Positions 45,136-54,060 of a stretch of DNA of 64,000 bases are shown here, in pieces. How positions within the stretch are numbered: position 1 is the stretch's first letter; each line of letters opens with the position of its first letter. The DNA comes from an uncultured Aquimarina sp. Its GTDB lineage: Bacteria; Bacteroidota; Bacteroidia; Flavobacteriales; Flavobacteriaceae. The notes beneath the pieces are model-generated. The model searched no databases. It was not told the origin of the DNA and saw only the letters and a program-made list of their open reading frames with translations. Where the stretch lies: the NCBI GenBank assembly GCA_947492105.1, contig CANLMN010000010.1:62001-126000 (forward strand), read 5' to 3'. The position numbers were made by a program, and so were the translations under genes.

Positions 45136-46133
45136 TATTTTGTAGGTTTATATTTTGATTTTTTGAAGATTTCTTCTCCATCTTTTTTCAATAATTCTTG
45201 CAAAGATACTTCATTATTTTTCATGTAAGACTTCACGATTTGCCATCCGATGAATTGTCCTAATCGCCCAGGGGTTTCTACATCCAGCTCTAGATAAAAC
45301 TTTGAAAAAGGAGCTGGGTGCAAAAACCTTGGTAGTAATTGTTGTTCTGTACTATATAATAATTCTTTTTGGATAAAATAGCGCCAAATTTGTACTTCAT
45401 TTTCCTGAGCCCATGCGAGTTCTTCTTCTGTATACCCTATTTTTTCTGCATTTGCTTTTTGTGGAATCAATTTATCTTTTAGATATAACAACTTACCATA
45501 ATAAACAAGATTAGACACAAAAGTCCTTCTATTCTTGTTATTAGCCATACGTCGACCATACGCTGTTACTATATCTGGTAAGATTTGAGATTTTCTGAAA
45601 TTTTTACGAATATAATCTTTAATCCCCAAATAAAAATGATGATCTACTCCCAAATAAGCATCCAAAGAAACAAGCAACATCTTATCAGTAAGCACAATAC
45701 TCTGTTCATAATCCACATCTGATGTAATGGTTATTACGCGAGATGGAATCCCTACTTCTGGAAAGTAATAATTCAAATGTTGAAAAAACGCTCTCAATTC
45801 ATTTTCTATAATAGAAAAGTCATGAAACACTTTTGACACCTCTGTGTTGATCTCTTGTTGGATCGTATCCCGTGATTTTTTAATCCAGATACTGTCATGA
45901 TACTTATTCGGAAACAAAAAATAAAAAGTGTCTTTGACTTTTTGTAATGTTTCTGGAGTTACTTTTGAAAACTGCTGATCAAATCGTTCTACATCCAATG
46001 GGATGATTGTTTTTGCAATTGCAGCCTCTATAGCATCCTCTTCATTACAAGAACTAACACAAATAAAGACAAACAAACACAAAAGCGCTTTATAAAAGAA
46101 AGAGAGACATTCTGAATTTTTTCTAAAAATCAT
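45135..46133 (-). CDS. gldB: gliding motility lipoprotein GldB
   Basis: A hydrophobic signal ending in a lipobox (CVSSC, Cys about residue 29) predicts a lipoprotein. The mature part (LDVERFDQQFSKVTPETLQKVK... and a central GVDHHFYLGIKDYIRK) matches GldB. It is required for gliding in the model species Flavobacterium johnsoniae. Divergent from nadE and followed directly by gldC. Confidence 0.92.
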   Translation of the reverse strand: MIFRKNSECLSFFYKALLCLFVFICVSSCNEEDAIEAAIAKTIIPLDVERFDQQFSKVTPETLQKVKDTFYFLFPNKYHDSIWIKKSRDTIQQEINTEVSKVFHDFSIIENELRAFFQHLNYYFPEVGIPSRVITITSDVDYEQSIVLTDKMLLVSLDAYLGVDHHFYLGIKDYIRKNFRKSQILPDIVTAYGRRMANNKNRRTFVSNLVYYGKLLYLKDKLIPQKANAEKIGYTEEELAWAQENEVQIWRYFIQKELLYSTEQQLLPRFLHPAPFSKFYLELDVETPGRLGQFIGWQIVKSYMKNNEVSLQELLKKDGEEIFKKSKYKPTK

Positions 46134-46284
46134 GTGATATTATTAACAAATCAATGAAAATTACTTTTAAGTCTTCTAAAGACTTTTCCTTATTCTATAA
46201 CGATAAGTTTTTTTTGTAATTTTAATCTTCTTAAGTTTTATGCAAAATACCATAAAACAATACAAACTCTAAAGAAAAAACGCT

Positions 46285-47073
46285 ATGAAAACTGAAAAAG
46301 TTATTGACCACATCGTAAATTGGTTAAAAGACTACGCTGCAAAGTCAAATGTTAATGGATTTGTCATTGGTATCAGCGGTGGAATTGATAGCGCAGTAAC
46401 CTCCACACTTTGTGCAAAAACTGGACTACGAACACTTTGCGTTGAGATGCCTATACACCAAGCTAAAAGTCAAATAAATCGTGCTGAAGAACATATTACA
46501 CAACTCAAAAAGCGCTTTGCTAACATTAGTAATGTCGAAGTGAATCTCACTACGGTTTTCGAAACATTCAAGACAGAGGTTCCTACTGTGGTAGATAGTG
46601 ATCAATTATTTCTGACTCTTGCCAATACAAGAGCACGATTACGGATGTCTACACTCTACTATTTTGCAGGTCTTCATAATTATCTTGTTGCCGGAACCGG
46701 TAACAAAGTAGAAGACTTTGGCGTAGGGTTTTACACTAAATATGGTGATGGCGGAGTAGATCTAAGTCCTATTGCAGATCTATTAAAAAGTGAAGTCTAT
46801 GAGCTAGCCAAAGCACTTGATGTCCCTACCTCGATACAAAATGCAGCTCCAACTGATGGTCTATTTGGTGATAGTCGTACTGATGAAGATCAAATTGGCG
46901 CCAGTTATGACGAGCTAGAATGGGCTATGAAAATGGATAATGAAGGAAAGTCTGAAAATAATTTTACAGGTCGTGAAAAAGAAGTTTTCCACATCTATAA
47001 AAGTTTAAACAACAGGAACCAGCATAAAATGAACCCAATTCCTGTATGTGAAATACCTATTAACCTCAAATAG
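46285..47073 (+). CDS. nadE: NAD+ synthase NadE
   Basis: Converts nicotinic acid adenine dinucleotide to NAD with ATP. The PP-loop GISGGIDSAV (about 29-38), GTGNKVEDFGVGFYTKYGDGG and PTDGLFGDSRTDEDQIG are diagnostic. There is no glutaminase domain (262 aa), so it should use free ammonia. Adjacent to gldB/gldC, as I recall for other Flavobacteria. Confidence 0.95.
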   Translation: MKTEKVIDHIVNWLKDYAAKSNVNGFVIGISGGIDSAVTSTLCAKTGLRTLCVEMPIHQAKSQINRAEEHITQLKKRFANISNVEVNLTTVFETFKTEVPTVVDSDQLFLTLANTRARLRMSTLYYFAGLHNYLVAGTGNKVEDFGVGFYTKYGDGGVDLSPIADLLKSEVYELAKALDVPTSIQNAAPTDGLFGDSRTDEDQIGASYDELEWAMKMDNEGKSENNFTGREKEVFHIYKSLNNRNQHKMNPIPVCEIPINLK

Positions 47074-47226
47074 TCACTTTTTATCGAGTATTTCTTGAAT
47101 CTTTAGATTCCTACAAATTCTTCTACATATATTTGATTATTGTAGGAAACAAAGGAGTACCCAATAATTTTGCTCTTTCTACGTTATCAATCTCACATAG
47201 CATTTAACAAAATAAACGAAAAACAA

Positions 47227-47859
47227 ATGACATCTGTACTTATAGCAGACCACCATCCTATAACTAGAAAAGGCATTGCATCTTTACTTCTCGATAGTGC
47301 TAACTTTGATATTTTTGGAGAAGTGAATAATGGTGATGAAATGTACGCCGCTCTTCGTAAGTCAAGACCTGACTTATTGATTATGGAACTAGATCTTCCT
47401 CAAATCAACGGGATTACTGCTATCAAAGCCATCAAACAAGAATTCAAGGGAATTAAGGTTATCATTTTCAGTACATATCCAGAAGAGATTTATGCATTAA
47501 GTACAATCAAGGCTGGTGCTTCTGCATACCTATCCAAGACAATTTCTTTAAAAATATTAAATGCAGCTATAGAACGTGTTACACGTGGAGGAATCTATCT
47601 AAATGAAGATCTAACAGAGAAGTTGGCACATGGCAATAGTCATAGTAATAATCTTGCCGTAAAATACAAAAAACTTTCTTCAAGAGAAGTCGAGGTATTG
47701 AACCTACTATCCTCAGGAAAACGAAATAAAGATATTGCAAGTGCTCTATCGATCAACGAAAAGACCGTTAGCACCTACAAAACACGTTTGTTAAAAAAAC
47801 TAAAAGTAGACAACGTTGCTGATCTCATTCACCAATCCCGCTTGTTACAAATAAACTAA
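47227..47859 (+). CDS. LuxR/NarL-type response regulator with Glu in place of the phospho-acceptor Asp
   Basis: A receiver domain (about 1-120) begins SVLIADHHPITRKGI. A LuxR HTH (about 150-205, LSSREVEVLNLLSSGKRNKDIASALSINEKTVSTY) closes the 210-residue protein. In the receiver, the position four before the conserved Pro, normally the phosphorylated Asp, is Glu54 (LIMELDLP). I start at the ATG at 47227; an upstream TTG at 47170 is poor. No sensor kinase is adjacent. Targets are unknown. Confidence 0.9.
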   Translation: MTSVLIADHHPITRKGIASLLLDSANFDIFGEVNNGDEMYAALRKSRPDLLIMELDLPQINGITAIKAIKQEFKGIKVIIFSTYPEEIYALSTIKAGASAYLSKTISLKILNAAIERVTRGGIYLNEDLTEKLAHGNSHSNNLAVKYKKLSSREVEVLNLLSSGKRNKDIASALSINEKTVSTYKTRLLKKLKVDNVADLIHQSRLLQIN

Positions 47860-47913
47860 AACACCCAATAACCTAATAATAATACCCTACACAACACTAA
47901 CGTAAAAAATTCT

Positions 47914-47955
47914 AAAGCGGAATACCATTAACCTTGTTAATTATTCCGCTTTTTT
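47914..47955 (+). terminator. intrinsic terminator of the response-regulator gene
   Basis: AAAGCGGAATA pairs with TATTCCGCTTT, followed by a T-run, 55 bases after the stop. The remainder of the 391-base gap to 48250 shows only the promoter at 48204. Confidence 0.8.
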
Positions 47956-48203
47956 ATGCTCCATTCACAAAAAAAACTTCCTTCCACCTGTTTATCTAGA
48001 AATTCGAAATTAACAAATTCTTTCACGAATTTCATTAAAAAACCCTTGGTCAAATTAACTCCAAACTATAGGTATTAACACTGTTCACCGTAATTCTTCT
48101 ACCCAAAATCACTAAAAAATATTTTTCATATTTGCTTTACAAACATCAAAAATTTGTGTTTTATTTAACAAAAAGCAGGATGTTACCCCATTATCATTTT
48201 CTC

Positions 48204-48211
48204 TATTTTTG
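48204..48211 (+). promoter_or_regulatory. putative -7 element of the CAP-domain gene
   Basis: TATTTTTG fits TAnnTTTG, 39 bases upstream of the ATG at 48251. Confidence 0.5.
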
Positions 48212-48250
48212 ACCTAAACTATAAATAATCAATAATTTAACACACAAATT

Positions 48251-49618
48251 ATGAGAAATCTTTTTTTATCAATGGCCTTGGCATGCAGTGTCCTTGCTAA
48301 CGCGAATTATCAGAACAATTCCAAATCCAACAAAAGCTATCCCAATGAGATCGGAACAAATACTGCCCAATGCTCTGAATTAAAAATAGCTGTTGTCTTT
48401 GACAATTATGGATCAGAAACTAGCTGGGATCTAAAAAATGCCGCAGGAGATATCATTGAATCGGGCGGAGGCTACAGCAACTCATCTCCTGATATTTCTA
48501 AAAACGTTTGCTTAACCGATGGTGCGTATACATTTACGATCAATGATAGTTATGGAGATGGAATATGCTGTACCTATGGACAAGGATCTTATGCTATTAC
48601 ACTCAATGGAACTGCATTAATATCTGGCGGTGCATTTGGTACTACAGAATCCAAATCATTCTCTATAGGAAAAGCATCACCTCCTCCAAATCCAACAAAC
48701 TTAGTCGCGTCTAATATCAAAAGCACCTCTGCGCTTCTCTCTTGGCAGACCCAAGAAGACGTTTCTAATCTGATAACTTTTGACATTTACAACGATTCTA
48801 AAATTATAAAGAGTGTAACTGGAGCCAAAACTGTTACATTAGATAAACTAACCCCAGAAACTACCTATAACCTTTCTGTAAAAGCAAAAAATATCGAAGG
48901 AGACCAATCTTTATTCTCTAATTCAATTCAAATTACGACAGCAAAACGACCTAAGGGCGGAGAAGTTTCTCAAGAGTTATTAGATCTTCTTGATTTGGTA
49001 AATGCTGCAAGAGCAAATGATGGAAAAAGCCCATTAAAACTAGATACAAAATTAATAGCGGCAGCCGAAGTGCATGCCAATGACATGAATGACAACAACA
49101 TATTCTCTCACACTGGGTCTGATGGTTCTAGTGTAAGTGATAGAGTGAATCGTCAGGATTATTCTTGGAATGCAGTCGCTGAGAATATCGCAAATGGACA
49201 ACGAAATGCACAACAAGTACACGATGCTTGGATGAATAGTCCTGGTCACAGAACAAACATATTAAATGCTAGGTATACCGAAATAGGATTATCTCGTGTA
49301 GCAAACCTATGGGTTCAAGTATTTGCAAATCCATCGAATGCCTTTCAATTCAAAAATAATGATATCGCAAAAAATAATGCACAAGAAGAAGAATTGGAAA
49401 TGTATCCTAATTTGCTTGACAAATCGCAAAACACAATTACAGTTTCTGGTCATCAGCCACACACAAGCTATAGCATCTATTCTATAACTGGTCAAAGAGT
49501 ACAATATGGAAAAATAACAGACACCAAAATAACATTAAAAAACCCTAAATCAGGCATGTACATCATCAACTTTATTTCAGGGCAACAAAATATCACCAAA
49601 CGATTTATAAAGAAGTAA
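48251..49618 (+). CDS. secreted CAP-domain (SCP/PR-1) protein with FN3 and T9SS sorting domains
   Basis: A signal peptide (about 1-18) leads to a Cys-containing domain (about 36-140) with DNYGSETSWDL and NDSYGDGICC, a motif set common in marine secreted proteins. An FN3 domain (about 150-232), a CAP domain (about 240-365; VNAARANDGKSPL, EVHANDM, FSHTG, HDAWMNSPGHRTNIL) and a C-terminal T9SS type A sorting domain (about 380-455) follow. It should be secreted or surface-anchored. The CAP residues His, Glu and His are present; the substrate or ligand is unknown. Confidence 0.9.
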   Translation: MRNLFLSMALACSVLANANYQNNSKSNKSYPNEIGTNTAQCSELKIAVVFDNYGSETSWDLKNAAGDIIESGGGYSNSSPDISKNVCLTDGAYTFTINDSYGDGICCTYGQGSYAITLNGTALISGGAFGTTESKSFSIGKASPPPNPTNLVASNIKSTSALLSWQTQEDVSNLITFDIYNDSKIIKSVTGAKTVTLDKLTPETTYNLSVKAKNIEGDQSLFSNSIQITTAKRPKGGEVSQELLDLLDLVNAARANDGKSPLKLDTKLIAAAEVHANDMNDNNIFSHTGSDGSSVSDRVNRQDYSWNAVAENIANGQRNAQQVHDAWMNSPGHRTNILNARYTEIGLSRVANLWVQVFANPSNAFQFKNNDIAKNNAQEEELEMYPNLLDKSQNTITVSGHQPHTSYSIYSITGQRVQYGKITDTKITLKNPKSGMYIINFISGQQNITKRFIKK

Positions 49619-49772
49619 TCCTATATCAATTTAGGTACACAAATTCGCATTCATAACACTGTTATTTTTTTTACGTAAACAAGCATTTACAGATAGAAAA
49701 AAAGACAAGTAGATATGCAACATTATACACCTATATTGTTATTAAACAACACACACATTGCCTAACAAAAAG

Positions 49773-49810
49773 ATCAAGCTCTTTTACAAAAAAAGAGCTT
49801 GATTCTTTAT
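49773..49810. terminator. probable bidirectional terminator
   Basis: ATCAAGCTCTTTT and AAAAGAGCTTGAT form a perfect 13-bp stem followed by TCTTTAT, 155 bases after the CAP gene. The rest of the 522-base gap up to dnaG shows no supported gene or site. Confidence 0.75.
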
Positions 49811-50140
49811 AAGACACACTTGTAGAATTTTGAATTAGTTTTTTACGTATAATACCCGTTAAAATGTAATTGTAGACCAAAATAATTTGAACTATAAAAC
49901 TGAAACATAGCCGTGGTTACGATTTAATTTTTTAGTAAAAAAAAGCAGAAAAAGAAGCTCATTATTGGTCTATAATTATTTTCTAAATGGAATGGTATAA
50001 ATCTCCGTGATTATACTATAAAGTCATCAGACGCTTCACCAAGCAACATCACCCGTATCTTATTTTAAACATTTAGAATCTTGTTTTGGGAAATACGCAA
50101 AACCTTATTTGAGAATCACAATAGAACAAGTGCACTATCG

Positions 50141-52135
50141 TCACATTACTCGATTTAATTTTTCAGAAAGCACTTTTTTTAGCGCACTGTAATCCATAAT
50201 ATCTTGTAAAATCTCTCTACTATTTACCACTGGGACCTCATCATCCTCCGTTCCCTCTGTAGTTGGCGGATTCTGTACTAACACCGATAATTCTTCAATC
50301 TTTTGATTGATTAGAAAACGTCTCAAATTAAGAATTGTATCATTCACCAATTGTGCAATTGTTGTTTGCTTTTGTTTTACATAAATCTCATTGCGCTCCC
50401 AATCATGCAAAATATATCGTTCTTCATTCATTAAAAGTGTTGTAATCTCTTCTGCTATTTCGACCGGAATTTCGTTGATAAAGCTATCCATCTGAAAATT
50501 TTGATCCTGACTCAAACGAGCTACAACTACATCATAAACCTGTCGGAACATGACATTGGTAAACGCTACCTCATCATCCTGTAAATCGAGATAGACTTTT
50601 TCATAGACCTTTGCTGTGTAATTTTCTGGTACTAGTTCTAATTCTCCATCCTCATTTTCTTTCAAAACCATATCCTCAAACTCGGTTTCTTCGGTTCCAT
50701 AAAGCAATAGAATCTCAATAATTTTACGCTCTAATATATGTTGTTCATTGACTTTTGGACGTTGTTGCACTGGTACATCTTCTCGCACCACCTGCATGGC
50801 ATTTTTCCCTTCTTTAGGTTTTTTAGGATCATCAGAGGCGTTACGCAATTGCGCCAAAGTATTAAATAGCACCTCTTCTGAGATATCCATGATACGAGCA
50901 CACTCTCTTACGTAAACATCCCGTTTGATTACATCCGGAATTTTGGCAATACTCCCAACCATATCTCGTATCAAATCAGCTTTTTTGATAGGATCTCCTT
51001 TTGCTTCCTCTTGTAACAATGAAGCCTTGAAACTAATAAAATCCTTGGACTCCTCATCAAGATACACTTGAAGCTCACTTAGGGTGTTTTTTCTAGCAAA
51101 ACTATCTGGATCTTCTCCCTCTGGAAATGTACATATACGAACATTCATCCCTTGCTCTAGAATGAGATCAATTCCTCGTATCGCTGCTCGCATTCCGGCG
51201 GCATCTCCATCAAAAAGTACTGTAATATTCTTAGTCAAACGACTTATTAACCGTATTTGTTCCGAGGTCAAGGCAGTTCCTGATGAAGACACAACATTTG
51301 AAATTCCTGTTTGTTGAAATTGAATTACATCCGTATACCCTTCTACCAAATAGCAGATATTCTCTTTTGCTATAGCCTGTTTCCCTTCATAAATCCCGTA
51401 CAACACCTTACTCTTATGATAAATATCACTTTCGGGAGAATTAAGATATTTTGCAGCCTTTTTGGTACTAGTCAAAATACGTCCGCCAAAGCCAAGAATA
51501 CGCCCAGACATTGATTTGATCGGAAACATGACTCGTCCTTTAAAACGATCAAACTGTTTCTCTTCCTTGACAATCGTAAGCCCCGTTTTTTCTAAATACT
51601 CTAATTGATAGCCTTTTTTGATCGCCTCTGTTGTAAAGGCATCCCATGTATCCGGGGAATATCCCAGATCAAATTTTTTGATCGTTTCGTCTGTAAAACC
51701 ACGTTCTTTGAAATAGCTCAATCCGATAGCTTTTCCCTGCTCTGTTTTGAGCATGGTATTATGAAAGTACTGCCCTGCAAATTCACTTACCAGATACATA
51801 CTCTCTCGCTCACCTGCTTGTTTCTTTTGCTCATCGGATTGCTCCGTTTCTTCTATTTCGATATTATATTTTTTGGCCAAATACTTAACCGCTTCGGGGT
51901 AGGTAAAATGCTCATGCTCCATCAAAAAGGAAACGACATTACCCCCTTTTCCCGTACTAAAATCTTTCCAGATCTGTTTGACAGGAGACACCATAAAAGA
52001 TGGTGTACGCTCATCACTAAAAGGACTTAAACCTTTAAAATTACTTCCTGCACGCTTAAGTTGTACAAAATCCTCGATTACCTCTTCTACACGAGCGGTA
52101 TCAAAAACAGCATTTATAGTGCTTTGTGATATCAA
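50141..52135 (-). CDS. dnaG: DNA primase DnaG
   Basis: Synthesizes RNA primers at the replication fork. The TOPRIM core shows VEGYTDVIQF (about 267) and LFDGDAAG (about 310), and the C-terminal helicase-binding region follows (to 664). The N-terminal zinc-binding domain is present in outline (NFKGLSPFSDERTPSFMVSP), but the usual Cys/His ligands are Ser, Asp or Lys, so it should not bind zinc the usual way. From memory this occurs in other flavobacterial primases. Monocistronic here. Confidence 0.95.
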   Translation of the reverse strand: MISQSTINAVFDTARVEEVIEDFVQLKRAGSNFKGLSPFSDERTPSFMVSPVKQIWKDFSTGKGGNVVSFLMEHEHFTYPEAVKYLAKKYNIEIEETEQSDEQKKQAGERESMYLVSEFAGQYFHNTMLKTEQGKAIGLSYFKERGFTDETIKKFDLGYSPDTWDAFTTEAIKKGYQLEYLEKTGLTIVKEEKQFDRFKGRVMFPIKSMSGRILGFGGRILTSTKKAAKYLNSPESDIYHKSKVLYGIYEGKQAIAKENICYLVEGYTDVIQFQQTGISNVVSSSGTALTSEQIRLISRLTKNITVLFDGDAAGMRAAIRGIDLILEQGMNVRICTFPEGEDPDSFARKNTLSELQVYLDEESKDFISFKASLLQEEAKGDPIKKADLIRDMVGSIAKIPDVIKRDVYVRECARIMDISEEVLFNTLAQLRNASDDPKKPKEGKNAMQVVREDVPVQQRPKVNEQHILERKIIEILLLYGTEETEFEDMVLKENEDGELELVPENYTAKVYEKVYLDLQDDEVAFTNVMFRQVYDVVVARLSQDQNFQMDSFINEIPVEIAEEITTLLMNEERYILHDWERNEIYVKQKQTTIAQLVNDTILNLRRFLINQKIEELSVLVQNPPTTEGTEDDEVPVVNSREILQDIMDYSALKKVLSEKLNRVM

Positions 52136-52498
52136 TTTTCCTTTATATTTAATTGTTCTTCCATGCTATTTTGACTTCGCTAATCCAAAAACCAAAAGGT
52201 AGTACCTAAAACACCATTAGCCGGCATATACACTTCAAATTTACTACTATTTTTGTCGAGTCATAAACTTCCTCTTCCAAATATTTCTGATACGAGAATC
52301 TGAATCCCTTCGAACTACAAATCTAATCTATCAAGACATAATCAAACAACTTCCTTTTTGAATCCCATCTAAAAAATACAGCTACCATAAATACAAATTA
52401 CAATCACTCAAAAATTAAAAAAAATATAAAAAACGACTATATTACAACTAACCACCTCTATTATAGTCATTATAGCTCAAAAAAAAACATGATTTAAT

Positions 52499-52528
52499 TT
52501 GTATAATAAAGGAATAATCCTACATTTG
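52499..52528 (+). promoter_or_regulatory. consensus promoter TTG-N19-TACATTTG
   Basis: TTG at 52499-52501 and TACATTTG at 52521-52528 have ideal 19-base spacing. It is one of the best promoters in the window, yet the first downstream start codon I support is at 52705, leaving a leader of about 170 bases. Confidence 0.65.
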
Positions 52529-52554
52529 TATCCTTTAAAACCTACCCCACTTTT

Positions 52555-52591
52555 TTTTCAAAAAATAAGGAACTCCCTTATTTTTTGAAAA
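52555..52591 (+). ncRNA. perfect 16-bp leader hairpin, possible small RNA start
   Basis: TTTTCAAAAAATAAGG pairs perfectly with CCTTATTTTTTGAAAA over a 5-base loop, about 20 bases after the predicted transcription start. No T-run follows, so it is not an ordinary terminator. It may be a stabilizing or regulatory leader structure or part of a small RNA. Confidence 0.4.
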
Positions 52592-52704
52592 CCTTTACTT
52601 AACTATACACAAAAACGAACTCAATCGATTGGAGAGGAATACCCTTTTCTTGGTATTGTAACGAACATATTAATAACAAAAAAACACTCTTAAAAACACC
52701 TAAC

Positions 52705-52794
52705 ATGAAATCGACCTTCTTCCTAACCACAATATTTGTGGCACTATTTATTTTTATTAATTTGGCAGCAAAATCGCTTCTCAAAAAAAAATAA
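52705..52794 (+). CDS. very small membrane protein (29 aa)
   Basis: An ATG frame of 29 residues: one hydrophobic helix (FFLTTIFVALFIFINLAA) and a basic end (KSLLKKK). It is flanked by a strong promoter with a structured leader and a strong terminator, which argues that the unit is expressed. No family recognised. It could be a regulatory or toxin-like single-span peptide, or the RNA may be the functional product. Confidence 0.45.
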   Translation: MKSTFFLTTIFVALFIFINLAAKSLLKKK

Positions 52795-52800
52795 AGACAG

Positions 52801-52841
52801 AAAAAGCATCTTTATAAAACTTAGATAAAGGTGCTTTTTTT
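52801..52841 (+). terminator. intrinsic terminator of the small unit
   Basis: AAAAAGCA-t-CTTTA pairs with TAAAG-g-TGCTTTTT and is followed by a T-run, 7 bases after the 29-aa ORF. Confidence 0.8.
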
Positions 52842-53048
52842 AATTAAATCATTTCAAAAATCTAAAACATAGAGTTACATTACAAATTTAGTTCAGAACG
52901 AAATACTAGCTCGGGCTATTTATATAGGCTTACATTCAATTCTGATCAAAAAAACCTTAATAAAAGAGAAATTAGTCAATTACTCAGGGCTTTTATATAT
53001 TTGCACTCATTTTTAAAAATCAAAATCAAAATCAATAATTTACAATTT

Positions 53049-53699
53049 ATGAAAAAAACTATTCCTTTAGTATTAATCACTCTTCTACTTCTAACATTTA
53101 ATAACACGATCGCACAGACAAATCTCTATGAGAATCCGAAATTTGATGCAATAGCCAAAGAACATAAAATCATAGGCATCCTTCCTTTCAATGCTACTGT
53201 CAAACTTCGTCCTAAGCAAATGAAAGAAATGTCAGAAGATCAAATACATGACTTGGAAGAAAGCGAAGGACTTAACATACAAACCGCTATGTACTCTTGG
53301 TTTCTAAAAAGAAAAAAAAGAGGATCTCTAAAAGTTAATGTACAAGATCCTAAAAAAACAAATGCATTATTGAATAAAAAAGAAATTACTATAAAAGACC
53401 TTAAAAACTACACTCCTGAAGAATTAGCAAAAATATTAGAAGTGGATGCCGTTATTGGTGGTGAATTCCAAACAGATAAACCTATGTCTGATGGCGCATC
53501 TGTCGCACTAGGCCTTCTAGTTGGGTTTTGGGGTACTACCAATAGTGCTGTACTTAATATGAGCATCAACAATGCATCTGATGGCGAGCTACTTTGGAAC
53601 TATAACAAAAAAGTTCGTGGTAGCCTTGGCTCTGGAACGGATGACCTTATTAACATCCTCATGAGAAAAGCTTCTCGACGATTAGCCTATACCAAATAA
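53049..53699 (+). CDS. secreted protein, possibly CsgG/TolB-N-like (216 aa)
   Basis: I start at the ATG at 53049, which begins a good signal peptide (MKKTIPLVLITLLLL..TIAQ); the upstream frame start lacks support. A -7 element, TATATTTG, lies at 52996-53003. The mature protein has an IIGILPFNATVKL strand, a long helix, a VDAVIGGEFQTD strand and a C-terminal helix. This alternation recalls the nucleoside-binding-like fold of CsgG or TolB N-terminal domains. Function unknown; periplasmic or outer-membrane associated. Confidence 0.75.
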   Translation: MKKTIPLVLITLLLLTFNNTIAQTNLYENPKFDAIAKEHKIIGILPFNATVKLRPKQMKEMSEDQIHDLEESEGLNIQTAMYSWFLKRKKRGSLKVNVQDPKKTNALLNKKEITIKDLKNYTPEELAKILEVDAVIGGEFQTDKPMSDGASVALGLLVGFWGTTNSAVLNMSINNASDGELLWNYNKKVRGSLGSGTDDLINILMRKASRRLAYTK

Positions 53700-54007
53700 A
53701 AGCAATCTCATTTTTATTTTAGAAAAAAAAAGATTTGACCATCATTTTTTACTAATTCACATACTTGAAATTTAGGTGCATTTCATTCTTAATAAAACAC
53801 CAAGCTAGCTATATAATGTCGCATACAGACTTGTTCTTTTTTCCATCTAAACACCTTGTTTATATACTCCATAACTAAGGTTATGCAATAGCATCACGGT
53901 GTTTTTACATAAAAAAATAACAGTGCCTGTGGCACGAATTTATACATCTAAATTGGCAGAAAAGCAGCGAAAATAGTCCAATTATTAAAACAATAATGTT
54001 AGGCCAC

Positions 54008-54037
54008 AAAAAAAGCCCGCAATAGCGGGCTTTTTTT
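54008..54037. terminator. bidirectional intrinsic terminator
   Basis: AAAAAAAGCCCG and CGGGCTTTTTTT form a 12-bp stem with runs of A and T on the two sides, 24 bases downstream of the aroG stop. It serves the minus-strand aromatic operon and possibly the plus-strand gene ending at 53699. A second hairpin with AAACACC/GGTGTTT arms lies around 53850-53906. Nothing else is seen in this 361-base gap. Confidence 0.85.
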
Positions 54038-54060
54038 ATACTTCAATATTACTAGAAACA

